A DNA stretch of 64,000 bases from NCBI GenBank assembly GCA_035582835.1, contig JAYKAV010002810.1, positions 605,628-669,627 on the forward strand. Reading direction: 5' to 3'. The stretch's first letter is position 1. Every line of letters begins with the position of its first letter. Position numbers and translations under genes: made by a program. Of this stretch, positions 13,401-27,531 are shown in pieces. The stretch is from Phoebastria nigripes (lineage: Eukaryota; Chordata; Aves; Procellariiformes; Diomedeidae). The notes under the pieces were generated by a model. The model saw only the letters and a program-made list of their open reading frames with translations, did not search any database and was not told the DNA's origin.

Positions 13401-16400
13401 TGAATAACTAGGGAGGGGGGAACAATTTGCTAGAAGACTTCAAAAGTCTCATTATCATACTGACATAATACTACTCATAACAGTATTATTATGAATAAAT
13501 ATTGATAACTGTGTGTTTCTGGTTATATAAATACACACAGAGGTGCAAAAGGAGAGTTCAGAAAGTAAGAGTGTCATTCTTCCACAACTAAGCAAAAAGA
13601 TGAAGAGGAGTTTGACCACCTGTTCAAACCAACAGTTCCACCAACCTTGGAAAAGCTACAGTAGACCTTGGTACCTTAATTCTTATGGTGCCACATTTGT
13701 GGTACACACTAGTGACAAGGCAGATGCTAGTTGTGGTTATGGTAGTGACAAGGCATTTCTCTCCAACAGGAGTATCGAGGACATGTTGTTGGATGCCTTA
13801 GCTTTTTACCTGCTTAGTTCTGTGTTTAATTATGTAGAGCAACTTCAGCAAGTACATAAAGCTCCTACCTTGTATATCATATTCACTTAAAATGATTACT
13901 TCCAGTCTGAAAGACTTTGCTAAAATATTCAATACTACCGTGGCAGCAAGTAGACTTTTTGGGTATATACAGTTTACTCCACTGTTAGCTTTATTTTTAT
14001 CATAGAAACATCACCCACAGCAAAGAGAATTTCCAATATACTTTTTCCTCATAACTCTAGACCTCTCTGACTGCCCAAATAATCTCTTAGATGAAAAATG
14101 TTTTTCTCTCACCCTTACAGAGGAGAGAAGGATAACCTTTACCCTCAATTCCTGCTCCAGTAAGCCAAGCAGGACATCATTGATTTCACCGACCTTACAA
14201 CTGCAAGGAATTCAGCCACACAGAGGTCCCTACTTAGCTTAGCAGGCTACAAAGAGTTAGGAAAGCATGATGGAAAGGAAAACTACATTACAAAGAGAGC
14301 ATTGCTCACACACACACTGATCACAATCAGTTGTATTAATCTTGAATCCATTTGCTCAAACAGAAGCAGGATTGCTAAAACTGACAATATCTGCTTAAGT
14401 TAAAACAATGTCACCAGTACAGGAATGTACAAGACATCCAGACTAGATAACAAGAGTCAAAATTCTTCCATTAAGCTATGTTTAAATTCCTGGTCTTAAC
14501 TTTTAGCAAAGAGCTACTATCAAACTTTGCATGGGATACGTTTAGCTCTAAAACAAATCCCACATTCCAGATCTCTCAGGGATAAACAATGCTTAACGTT
14601 TTCTAACAGAGCCCTACAGAAATTATTTTATAGCTGAAATATGAAAGGTATTGCTTTTAGCATATTCCATAACCCCAGTGATAATTACATTTGCTCTGTT
14701 TACTCATCCTAAGATTTTAATTTTAGAGTGGTGAAAAATCCATATGACTTGTAAATTGGTTTTTTCTTTAATAATTAGGTTCTAACAGATATCAAACATA
14801 CATTAGCATCATTAGTTCAAAGGTATTTTGCAAGGCAGCTCTGAAAAGCACTTCCATACCCCAAGGGTCTCCGCCATCAGCTGCAACTTCAAGTTTCTAT
14901 TGAAATACAGCAACAACCTTTCCTCACTTCCCTATGCTTAACTGGATTGCTTGCAGAACTTCTCAGATCACCCTTATCTGGCTCCAAGTGAAACAAAAAG
15001 GGAATTTATACCATTATATAGGGGTCTTCAAGATACTCAGAATATTCAAAACAAAAGATAAAGCTACTTGTAAATCAAAGTTGTTTGCATTTTGTTACAA
15101 ACCTACAAAGAAGTGATATTTTAGAAGACTTTCTAACACATTCCTCAAAAAACCTCACTTAAGAAGGAATAGTGAACACATGGAAGAACTATTAGGAGTC
15201 ACACAAAGGAGTATGTGCAAAAGAAAGATGTTAATAGAAAAGTGTCACCGCCCCCCACCCAACCCCAAGCTCCACAAACTATCAGCATAGAAGTTGGGAG
15301 GGAAGATGTTCTTACCTAGAGTCATCCAGCTAATAATTTGATTCAATACAGGCAATCCCTGTTTGTCCTTAAGACTGTCATGTGTACTGCTCACAACATA
15401 TGTCGAAAGTGCAATACTCAAGGTCTAGAAAGAAGTAGTCAGACAATGAAACACATAATTAATGTATGGATCTCTGTCATCCCATACTAAATATGTAAAT
15501 ATGCTTTAGAGTTACATAAACACCTCATCTGAATCAACATAAGAACAGGAAGTCTGATATGTAGTGTCGAGTATTTCTAGCTCTTTACAATTTATGCTTT
15601 TAAAAATTTCCTTTTAGTTTTTTTTTTAATTCTTATTATTATTATTTATTTGTGGTGTTTTTAAATAGTTTAAACAAGTCCCCTGGATCACTGATTTGAC
15701 ATGATATGCTCTTTGTCAAGAGTAAGTACTTAAACACTCAGGTAAACCACAGAAAACATGCCCCCAGTTTTTTGAGGAGCACTTGTCCTCAAACAGCAAC
15801 CATGAAGAACTAGCAGAACCTCTGGCTTTGCTGCAGAATCAGGTACAGGGTGAAGGGGAAGGGTAGTTAAGGCAAGAGCTTTGCATGGGCAACACAGCTC
15901 CTGTAAGAAGTGACAGCAGCAGCAGAGCAGATTGGAAGTGGATTTTAAGAGATGGAAAGAAGCTGCAATCTTAGCAGACTGTTCAAATGAAATTGTCTGA
16001 ACCACCTCAAGCAGAGTCCTCTGCTTTGGAGAAGCGGTGAAACTCAAGAGGGTTTTTTTTTCTTGACTAATTCAAGAGACACCATTCAGTCATCAAGTAG
16101 GTGCAAAAAACCTTAGGAAAATTACCCCATGAGTTAGTTATTTTTGAAAGATGACAATTATCCAAGAAAATGCTTGAGCCAAGTTTTCAATTACTGCTAT
16201 TTATTCACAACTCCGCAGTTCCACTAAAAGGCAAATCAAGCATGCACCGTACTTTGCAAACGTGCTTTAAAACTGCATTACAAGATATAATTGCTCTTGT
16301 GCCTTTTTCAGTGCAAAGCAACTACACAGTGTTCACATCCGTCACTTTTTACCATATGAATAGCTGCCATTCCCCTGCCAGACGCAGTGATACCTAGTGG

Positions 16401-19400
16401 TACCTGCCCAGAGGATACACTTAGCAGTCAGCATCCTTTTTTGGCCCGGTTTCACAGGTGCTCACTATCTGCTGCTTCTATTTAATTTCAGGCCAACAAG
16501 AACACGTAACTTGTATTTCTGTGTGACATCAATAAGCTAGGTCAAAGCATTAAGCCTCCAAAAGCTCAGGGAATTGGCCCCTTTAGACCACTGATGTTTA
16601 TTTCAGATGGTTTTGCTGTATTCAGGCCAGATCTCTCCCCTTTGATATATCTTCTCAACTTCTTTTAGTGTCATGAGCTCTAGTAATCCCTGCGCTATCC
16701 CCTAGCCACTGGTGAAGTCACTTTGCGCTCACTTTGTGTCATCTCTCATAACATATCTTGTGCCTTGGAAGAATTGTGATGACCTGGGCACGTTAGTAAA
16801 CCCAATTTACTGCTGCCAGATCTATGCCAGTGTCTAGGGAAGGGCTCAGCATCTGCTTTTGAGACTCCTGTGTTTGCAGTTTAAGTAATGTTCAAACTGC
16901 TCTCAGCTTTCACCAACATCTCCAGGACTGTGGAACAGCGCAGAAGCAACTTGGAGATGCAAACTGAGGTCTCCAGCTAAGAATCTGTCGTCTTTCCCCC
17001 TTCACAACCTTCTTTGAAGTTCAGAGATTATTCTTGAACAGCTTAAGAGCTGGCCTCTGAGAAACACTCAGTAGGTCACAGCTAGAAAGAGGAAACCAAG
17101 GGTGGCATCTGCAGTCCCAACACCTCTTTGCCAGCAGCTCTGGCTGGGAGCACTCCCGAGCATCTAACACGATAACAACCCATAGACAGAATGGTAGGAG
17201 AACCAGCATCATCAGCTAGACATTATACAAGGCTAGTTGAAAACATTATACAAGGCTAGTTGAAAACACTCTTTCTGTCCCCTAGTTCCATCGATACGAC
17301 ATGGATTCCTACTGTTTAGAGGAGAAAATTAATAAACTGACCACCTTGGACCCACATGAAGTTCAAGCCTCCTAGGAATAACAACTTGGCCCAACATTAT
17401 CAACCAATGGAAACAGCAGTGGTTTTGGTAGTGCCGCAAAAACTGGACTTCACCTGTGAGACTGCTGGCAAAGAGAAACTAGTGTTCTCTCCAGCAAAAA
17501 AAATTAAGTTGTACAGTAGGCACTGCAGCAGTCTAGCTGATGGATTATAAATAACTCCTGTTTTCACCATTCCAGAAGCCTTAATGACTTCTCAAAGATC
17601 ATAGAATCATAGAATCATTTAGGCTGGAAGAGACCTTTAAGATCATCAAGTCCAACTGTAAACCTAACACTGCCAAGTCCACCACTAAACCATGTCCCTA
17701 AGTGCCACATCTACACGTCTTTTAAATACCTCCAGGGATGGTGACTCAACCACTTCCCTGCGCAGCCTGTTCCAATGCTTGATAACCCTTTCAAGAACGG
17801 TTATCAGAAAAAATATTTCCTAATATCCAATCTAAACCTCCCCTGGAGCAACTTGAGGCCATTTCCTCTCATCCTGTCACTTGTTACTTCAGAAAAGAGA
17901 CCAACACCCACCTTGCTGGAAGACCGAAGTAGCATTAACCAAAAGACAATTCTCTCCTTGCCATAGCAAACAAAATTCAGCAAAAAAAATGTTATTCCTG
18001 CTTTAATGATATCACGAGAAAACCTGAGAAACTCTTGGCAATTTTCAGAAACTATGAGGGTGTCATTAATATCTTCTGCCTCAAGCAAACAGTCACATGT
18101 ATCAAAACTTCAAAATTATGTCTAAATATAACTGAAGTTTTTGTAACAGAAATGTAAATGTAACCATATAAAGTTACTCAAACTTGCATTTTTACTTTTT
18201 AAAATGTCTTTATTTATACATTTTTGCTGAAAAATCTTTTTGATCATGCTGCTTGGTTGTCTGGGATTTTTTTGTTTCTTTAAGGCTAATACCCATGTTG
18301 GAAATCTATAGTGTGTAGGTACAAAAACCAGTGAATAAATGAGTAGCCTGTAAATAGTCTCTCAGATCCATACAGGTATGTGTTCATACTCATTTGCTAA
18401 GGTGTACACTCTGTCCCATCCATGAAGAAACCAACACAAAAATACATAGTTCAGGACCGGATCAGAGAGAATTATCTTTTCTGTGGAGGACCACACGCAA
18501 ACTGGCGGGTTTTTTGCCTACTCTGAAGGTTTCTGCCAACTCAGGTTTCTTTTTGACAAAAAGGAAAGCAATTAATGTAATGGAACAAGCTTTGTTCCTT
18601 ACCAGGCATAATATCTTCACTACAGGCTAATTCCCAGATGGAAAAGGATGCTCACTTGGACAAGAAAGAAGAAAGTTGCCTTCAGAAGAGAAAAAAAATT
18701 TATCATAAGCACAACAAAAAGCCTAGGCTATGCTGAATCCCTCTCTTTCTCTGACTGAAACAGGAAGAGAACTGAAAAGGGAAGTGTCTTTATTCAGATG
18801 CAATTCCAAAATAACTTGTGAAGAACAACTCAGGCAAATAAGAACTACTTGAGCCTTTGGGAAATATTATCTTATTTCTTGTATGAAAATGCATCTCATC
18901 CCAAATGAGCAGATGCAAAAATTTGAGGTGAGGTGAAATGAAAGATTTAAAAGAGGGTTCTTACACACAGACACTACCAAGACAAAGAGGAAAAGGATTA
19001 AAAAAAAAAAAAAAAAAGTCAGGGGATCCTGATCATAGAAGTTTGACCAGATCAGTAGGCTCTTTGATAAAAGGAAAAAAAAACTAGAAACACCAGCTAT
19101 TCCTTCTCCATTGTGTAATTCAAAAGCTTTTAGTCAGAGCTGAACCTATAAAAGATGTTAGCAGAGTGGCTGAGGGAATCCCCAGGACAAACCATAAAGA
19201 GTATGAGGAAGGGACGCCATATTTTCCCTTCCACTTCAATCAATACTTGGAGGAAAGTAGCACACAAAGACGAAAGACCTGTAGCAAATTAATCTTCTTC
19301 TCATTCCCCAAAATGAAGAAACATCAAACAACCAATCTTAGTTCCCTGTCTAGGAAGGAACAACATTATCAGAGGAAAGCATAACCTTCAGTGATTGCCT

Positions 19401-20646
19401 CCAAACACCACATATGGGGGAGCTGCGAAAACTACTTTTAAGAAACCCCTTGTCAGATGCAAAGCAGGAACCTGATCATGTGTGCTTATGTATACGAATG
19501 TCAGTGCCCTGATCGCTGTCTGTCATTGCAAAATAGGTTTCATCTGACTAGAGGATTCATCTCACCCTTAAAACTGCCTGGGAGTTGTAAATCAAAACTC
19601 ATGTGTTCAAAATGTGCCAAACCAGCATTTTTGAAGATTACCCTCTCCNCTGTCCCCACTGAAAACTCCAACTCAAAAGAAAAAGGAGAACAAGGGAATT
19701 CCATTGCCTAGAAATACTAGTCTTCTGACAAACATTTTCCTTTCGTATTCCTGTACGTTTCAAAGCAACTAAATACAACCTAACCTCAAAATAAGTTATT
19801 TACTTAGAAACAGGTAATGCCTCTGTAATGTCCTTTTCCCCCTCTAAGTCTGAATAATCTCCCCTCCCAATCCTTTCCTTACCCAGAGTGTGAATGGTGG
19901 ATCCCATGTCTTCCATTCCCAAGTAAGCTTTTGAAATAAAAATCTAATAGGGACTAGTAATTAGATGTCGCTATTGTAAAATATCCTCTGATTAAGGAGC
20001 AATTTGAGGAGCTTTATGATCTTCTTAAAGGTTGGGAGGAAAACGAAGACATTACTCCCTGAACAAGCAGGCAGAACATTTTCATCTAATTAAGTATCTC
20101 AGGGCTCTGCGAGTGAATTTCCTGATTCTCTAAAGTTGGCTCAAGAATAGTCTGGCATTACTTTTTGACTACAGATCTATTTCATCATTATCATAATTTG
20201 TGAGCTTCTCCACAAAGTTACACTGCATGAGATGCTGCAGCAATTGTGTGGTGAGTTGACATTGGCCGGCTGCCAGATGCCCACCCAGCTGCTCTCTCAC
20301 TCCCCCATCCAGTACAATTTGTTTTCAGGCATTCCAGTGAGAAATCCACTGCTGAGTATATACTGAAAATATCTGTCCTAAATGCTTAGGAAAGGAACTG
20401 ATACCTCTTTCCCACAGTTAAGCTGGAAAAGTTAAGAGAAACCACCAGCACATTATACATGTGGGCGCATTCAGGTAAAGGCATTTTAAGCATTCATTAT
20501 TCTTTCCCCTCCTCCTTTTAACCAATTTGAGCTCCATACCTAAATCACTGATATAATGAATGCATTGCTTAGCTCAATAAGAAACTCCAGCACGTAAGTC
20601 ATAACCAATAAAGTTGGTCCTGAAATAAAACCATTATCTTGTAATA

Positions 20647-20731
<85 letters not shown>

Positions 20732-23700
20732 AGAGAGAGAGGACAGCAGACATGCAAGGTATTATTAGAATCTTAAAGGCTCTCTGGAACTTAATTAGCA
20801 CCTACGATGAAAAGATCTACCTATTTCATGAAGCTATAAAGAAAAAAAATCTCATCTTTCATCTGAAAGAAGATTTAACCAACAGAAGACCAGCTCAGTA
20901 TCAGTCTCACATTGTTATTCAACAGCCAGAAACTGGAAAGAACCCCCTGAACCAGCAAGCCTGTCCTTAGTGTGCATGTGCAATTCCTGCAAAGGTCACT
21001 GGAAGTTACATACGGACTGAAGGCAGGACAAACTCTCAAACTCCGAGTAGAGCATCAAAATGTGTATGCACATCTATGTATCAATACACATAAATATGCA
21101 CAGGATGAGTTTTTGGGAACACAGCATTATGATATTTAAAAATGCATATTACCATGAGCACATGGTCCTCTTGAAATAGTCAAGGGGAAAACTCTTAGGA
21201 ACAATCATTTTCTTCTTGAAAATTGTGGCCTTGGTAGGAACAAGTTCTTAGAAAGTATGTAAAAATTTGCACATAAAAACCCTCTAACATTCAGAATTAC
21301 TGAAAAGTCGCAACTGACCTGATAAAAATGTACTTTCAGATCTTCGTTATTTCTGTACTTATTTTTTCTTTTACAAAGAGATGTCAATGAGAAGCAAGAG
21401 ATCAAGAGAGTCAGCAAACCAGCTGCTATTCTGTAAAAACAAAAGAACAATAAAATCCCAGGAAATATCATCAAAAGGTTCAGGAAATTTTCATAGAAGT
21501 GTTCTTCACTAAGATGAAATAATTCATTACAGTATCAAGACTTAATACGTTAAGGAAACTTCAACATCCAGCTTTAGAAAAACAAAATCCCATCCAGAAT
21601 CAAGTGTGGTTTGGTTTTGTTTTTTTTTTTGTAGTGGTCAGTTGTGGGGTTTTTTGGGGGGTGGAGGGTGGGTGGGTGTGTTTGTGGGTTTGGGTTTTGG
21701 TTTTTTTTTTTTTTTTTTTAATACAAGCTTGCCATCCACAAATACAGTTACGCTCTTTTCATGAGGAGAGGGAATCAAATCTCCATTTTGGTCATGTGTC
21801 TGACCTGTCACCCATTATTTTTAGGTACTTTTCATTACCTCCAAATAATATTTTGAACAAAATAGTAACAGTGATCGGTGATCTAAAGTTAGTGGTTTCA
21901 AGGTTTGTCAGGTTTGTCATCTAACAGGGTAATTACACCACCATTACTATCAAATACAAAGCTTTGTCTAAATGCAACAGTAAGCCTAACAGGAAGATTG
22001 TCACTCATCAAGTAAACACAGGAAAAAAAATACTGCTTGGCATTATTGAGTAAATCTGCTAATTATGACACTGTTCCAAAATAATAGACGTGATTCACTA
22101 AAAGATCAATACTAGTATCACCTCTGACTGTCTCCCTTCAGTCATCAAGCAAGCAGAGGAACTGTAAAGGCAGAAGTTTTTGCATGTATTTCTCTGTCAT
22201 GCTATAACCTTGATATGGAAGTAATCAAACCACGCAGTCCTCGCTTCCACTTGTCCCTTGGCATCTCCACTGAGAGACTACTGACAAAAATGTCCATTTG
22301 CAACTGCTCCACTCGTGTTTTCTCAGGCATAACACAAAAATGTACAAATACCTCATATTCAGTAAAATCAGGCTACACAGGCATATCTCAATAGCAATTT
22401 TCAAGTAATGATCTAACCAATACAGGAACACAGTTGCAGGCTACTCCCTCACAGAATGGAGGTTGGAAGGTATCTCTGGAGATCAGTCTAGTCCAACTCC
22501 CTACTCAAAGCCAACTACAGCAGGCTAGCTGTAGCTAGTATTCACCTTCTAGCTGGGTGTTGAATACTTCCACTGATGGAGACTCCACAACCTCTCTGGG
22601 GATCCTGATCCAGTGCTTGACCTCCCTCAGTGTAAAAAAGCTTTTTTCTTATGTTTAAATGGAATTTTCTGTATCTGAATTTTTGCCCCCTTCTTGTCTC
22701 TTCACTGGACACTGAGAAGAATCTGTCTTCTTTACTCTTCTCCCCCAGACAGGTATTTATATACATTGATAAGATCCTCCTGAGTCTTCTCCAGAATAAC
22801 CAGTTCCAGCTCTCTCAATCTCTCCTCCAGGATAAGCAGTCCCAACTCTCGCTCACTCTCCTGTGACAGATGCTCTAATCCCTCACTCATCTTAATGGCC
22901 ATTCTCTGGACCTGGTCCAGTATGTCCACATCTCTCTTTCTGGAGAGCCCAGAACTGGACACAGCACTTTCAGATGCATCTCATCAGGGCTGATTAGAGA
23001 GGAATAATCACCTTCCTCATCATCATCCTGGTGATGCCAAGGATACCACTGGCCTTTCCTGCAAGGGGCACATCGCTGGCTCGTGGTCTAACCAGTCAGT
23101 CCCAGCCTGTCCTGGCACATGGAAATTATTTCTGCTCAGGTGCAGGACTTTGCACTTCCCTTTTGTGAACTTCATGAGCTTCCTGTCTGCCCATTTCTCC
23201 AGCCTGTTGAGGTCCCTTTGAAGGGCAGCACGTCCATCTGTTGCATCAACTACTTCTCCCAGTTTTGTATCACCTACAAACTTGTTGAGGGTGCATTCTG
23301 TCCCATCATCTAGGTCAGTAATGAAGATGTTAAAATAGTATTGGCCCCAGTACCAACCCCTGCTGTACACCACTAGTGACTGGCCTCCAGTTGGACTTTG
23401 TGCCGCTGATTACAATCCTTTGAACGTGACCGTTAAGCCTGTTTCCAGTCCACCTCACTGTCCACTGATCTAGTGTGTACATCATCAGTTTGTGTATGAG
23501 GATGTTATGGGAGACAGTACCAAAATCCTTGCTGAAGTCAAAATAAACAACATTCACTGCTCTCCCCTGGCTCACTGAGCCAGTCTTCTCTTCTTGGAAG
23601 GCTACCAGGTTGGTCAAGCATAATTTCCCCTTCATAAATTCATGCTGACTACTCCCAATCACCTTCTTGTCCTTCATATGTTTAGAAATGGTTTGCTTCC

Positions 23701-26700
23701 AGGATTAGTTGCTTGAGTACCTTTCCAGGGATTGAGGCAAGGCTGACTGGCCTGTAGTCCCCTGGATCCTCTGTCTTGCCCTTCCTGAAGATAGCAGTGA
23801 CATCATCTGCTTTCTTCCAGTCCTCAGGAACCTCTCCCACCAGCCATTGCCACAACTCTTCAAAGATTATCACAGTGACATTGGCCAGCTCCCTCAGCTC
23901 TCTTGGGTGTATCCCATCAGGGCCCATAGACTCATGCATGTCCAATTTGTTTAAGTGTTCCCTAACCTGATCCTCTTCCACTAAGGGTATGTCTTCTTTG
24001 CTCCAGACTTTCCCACAGGTCTCAGCAGTCTGAAGGCTGGGGTTCCTGATGGCCACTCTTACCAGTAAAGATGGAGGCAAAAGAAGGCCTCAGCCTTTTG
24101 CATGTCCTTTATCACCAGGTCCCCATCCAGGTCAGCAGCAGGGCCATATTTTCCCAAGTCTTCCTTTTGCTGCTGTACGCTGTTTTGTTGCACTTTACAT
24201 CCCACACCAGATTCAATTCCAGGAGAGCTTTGGCTTTCCTAACCTATCCTGCATATTCAGACAGCGTCTCTATGTTCCTCCTGGGTCATCTGACCCTGCC
24301 TTCACCTCCTGTATGCTTCCTTTTTATGACTGAGTTGAGTCAGGAGCTCCCTGTTCGTACCATACAAGTTTTATTAATGTACTGAAGAAGCCCTGACCTG
24401 ACATACAGTGCCACTGCTCAAGAAGAGATTTAATAAATGCCCCTTTCTCACTGGCACTCTAATTTCTCCCTCCTGTATCTTCTCTCCCAGCATCTCCTTA
24501 TCTTCAATATCCTGAAGTGTCACATACACATACATTTTTAATTGTTGCTTCAAGCCTTTTCAGATTCAAAACTCCCTTGACAAGATTCAGACAGGTGCAA
24601 ACTGTTTCAGAGGTACAATGTTTCTTTAGAAGAATAAATAGGAAGATGTACAACCTGGGTAAGGTGAATGTAAAGAAGTGTCAGGGAGGAAGATCTGAAG
24701 GTAACTTAATTCCATTTTGATTTCTAAGCTGTGCTCAAATGTTCTAAAGAATAAAAAAAACTCAGTTTGGACAAGCAGAAATACATACATGTATATATAC
24801 AGCTGAGAGGTTGTAATACAGCCAAGCAAATCTGTCCTGAATATTTCTAACGTGTCCAAGCATCAAGACTAAGAAGGGTTTTCAACAGATAAATTTAAAT
24901 CACAGTGAAAAATATTGAGGCAGAATGTCAATAATTTTGGAAATATCTGGGCTCATAATTCTATCTGCAATCACATATTACTGCTCAAATCCCATATTTT
25001 ACTGAGGATCAGACACCCTGGCTCTAATGGGGCACAGTATCTTCAGCCAGACAGCAGAAGGAGCTGTTGCAGTCTAGGTCAATTCAAGTCTCTCTCTGCA
25101 GTAACTACAACCATACCACAAGCCTAACGCCTTCAGGTCAACCACCTGGATTGCATCCAGATATGAGAGAATTGCTTGTATGATGAAAGAGTAGCTCACA
25201 AGAGGGACAGACGACAAAGATGTACTAGGAAAAAAGGCAAGTCAACAACTGTAGAAAATCAGACAAGCAACACCAGAAAGGAAAATGCAGAACAGAGAGG
25301 CAGAAGTGGAAAAAGAGACAAAGGAGACACCGAGGAAGAAGAGAGCTCTGCCTATCCTATTTGTTCTATTTCCCTGAATACCTTATTAGGTACAGAGTGC
25401 TATTCAAGGCAGATTATTCAAAATTAGATGGAGGAATTCAGAAAGATGCTGTCAAAGTAAATTGACGTTCTTATTCACATATGTCAGTGCTATTTACCAT
25501 GTTTGCACCCCAGTGAAGCTCCTCCTTTAATGATGACCTTTATTTTCATGCAAAATTTGCAAATTTTTGTATTGTGAGAAATGTTTCCCTTGACAAGAAA
25601 TTACAGAATAACACAAAGAGCAAATGGATGTGTCAAAAGAATTAAAAGTCTATTCTCATTTACATTAGTGGATAACTGAGGTCTCTATAATCATGTTATT
25701 TAAATTCTGAACTTCAAAACCTGTCTCAGCCAGCTTTCAGTAATACAATTCCTCACGTATATCAAAAGTCAGCCTGAATTTTGAATATCAAAGAGGGAAA
25801 TAAAAAGTTTAAAGAACAACGTGAGATTCTTACACCAGAGGAATGTTTGGTTCTCTTCCTACAACAGGCATTAAAGGAAATATTGCCAGGAGCACACACA
25901 GAAGAGTCCAGATCAACGCTGTTGTCTAAAAGAAGAAAAACAAATGGGATTTTTTGGAGGTCATGTGGACAGACAATTGTCTAATCAGAAAAAAAATACT
26001 TCAGCAAACTACTAACAGCTACTAGCATCTCCCACAGGCAAAAAACCCCTGCATCTATCAAGAGCAAAATTAACAGAAAAAAGGGCACAGGGTCATTGTT
26101 ATTACAGCACTTCAATTTAATACAGAAAAGAATCTCATTTACACAGCTGTCAAAATCCTGTCAAAGACACAGCTGTCAAAATCCTATCAAAGACAATGTG
26201 AATTAAAGCTAAGCTTATACTTAAAAACATTTTCTCAAAGTATGGCCTTCACACACATTGCAGTCGCCAGAAAGCTGATGAGTAACCTTATGGAAGAAAG
26301 GAATAAAACTAGCCTCAGCAGAAGTTTGCAGCAGCTAACTAATCACCTATTCTCTAGCAATACGGTAACATTTTCCAGTCTTTGAATCTGAATGCCATTT
26401 GATTTAACCACCATAATCGTCTAAGTAGTTCTCTAAACTCTTTGCTAGGAGGGAAAAAAAACCAACAAAAAAACCAACCTATCCCAGGTATTTTACTCTA
26501 AATAAAGACATTAAGAGCTATATCACTTAAAGTTTTCAAGCTCAAGTCAGATTCAAGCTCCTGAAAGGAAATTTTCAGTGCTACAAAACATCTTCTGTGT
26601 ATACCCAGCTTTAAGACAAGTTATGTGATTACTCAAATACAATAAAAAAAATTATAAATAAACAAATACAAGCTTCCATCTTGACGGTTCTTGCAGAGCA

Positions 26701-27475
26701 AGACTTAGAAATTTGACTCCAATTTTTTTTGTTTTAATTAAGATGTTAATGTTGCACCAGAACTCTAGGTTTTAGGTATCCTGTGAAATAAGAGATGTTT
26801 GAATAAACTAATGGAAGAAATGTCTCTTATATTAAAGGTTGTGCCACTTCACATCCATATCTACAAAAATGAAGTTTTTTCCTGGGAAAAACAGTACAGA
26901 AAGCTGCCTCTGAGGAATGATGCATGCCAGCTGATTGCACACAATAATGAATTGACAAGCATTTTTCAGTTATTAAAACTTTTTTTTCAATAAATGATCG
27001 TATTACTTGAATGGTGGCACTTTCACCAATCATGCATGTCAACGCTTTTGTCACTGTGACAATTTGATAAATTATGTGTATTTCATATGCTTTTAAGTCA
27101 AGCATTTTTTAGTTATCATTAACAACAGAGAACTGATAGCTAACTCATAGCTACCCTGAAATTCTTAAGCAGTCTTATTACTTATCTTGTATAAGAGATC
27201 TACCCAGATCATATTAAACTCCCTTGCCTTGCTACATGCTGCTCATGACAGAGATCAGAATAAGAGCGTAACTGAACAAGAATCTAAAGCAGCATTCCAA
27301 AGAGACCAGTCCCAACATCCTAAGATGCAATCAGCTGTTAGCCATTTAAAATGCTCTTTTTAAGCAAAGCAATACAGTACCTTTGCTTGAACCCACAGCT
27401 GTGTGATCACTGGCCAGCCAGCAAAGACAAGAAGACCAATAGTAAGTGTAGAGCGGTAGAAAAAGCTGAAGACCT

Positions 27476-27531
<56 letters not shown>

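Larger units (their letters stand above)
15425..21318 (-). other. PIGN intron w12-w13
   Basis: A 5.9-kb intron containing a 23-bp tandem duplication, a short CR1, an A18 run at 19000-19017, one N at 19649 and a 77-base A tract with a GA repeat. These are listed separately. The rest is unique sequence. Confidence 0.75.
21431..25833 (-). other. PIGN intron w11-w12
   Basis: A 4.4-kb intron. It holds a quadruplex-prone G/T tract and a degenerate 1.9-kb CR1, listed separately. The remainder, 24371-25833, shows nothing I recognise. Confidence 0.75.

Noticed and set aside
13543..13890. A 115-codon plus-strand open frame
   Set aside because: No recognisable domain, intronic, and not supported by a promoter or a homologue I know.
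17220..17265. CRISPR-like direct repeats
   Set aside because: There are only two adjacent copies with no spacer, in a vertebrate intron.
22451..24370. Possible endogenous retrovirus because of reverse-transcriptase-like fragments
   Set aside because: The RT fragments are of the non-LTR CR1 type and there are no flanking LTRs, primer-binding site or gag and env regions.
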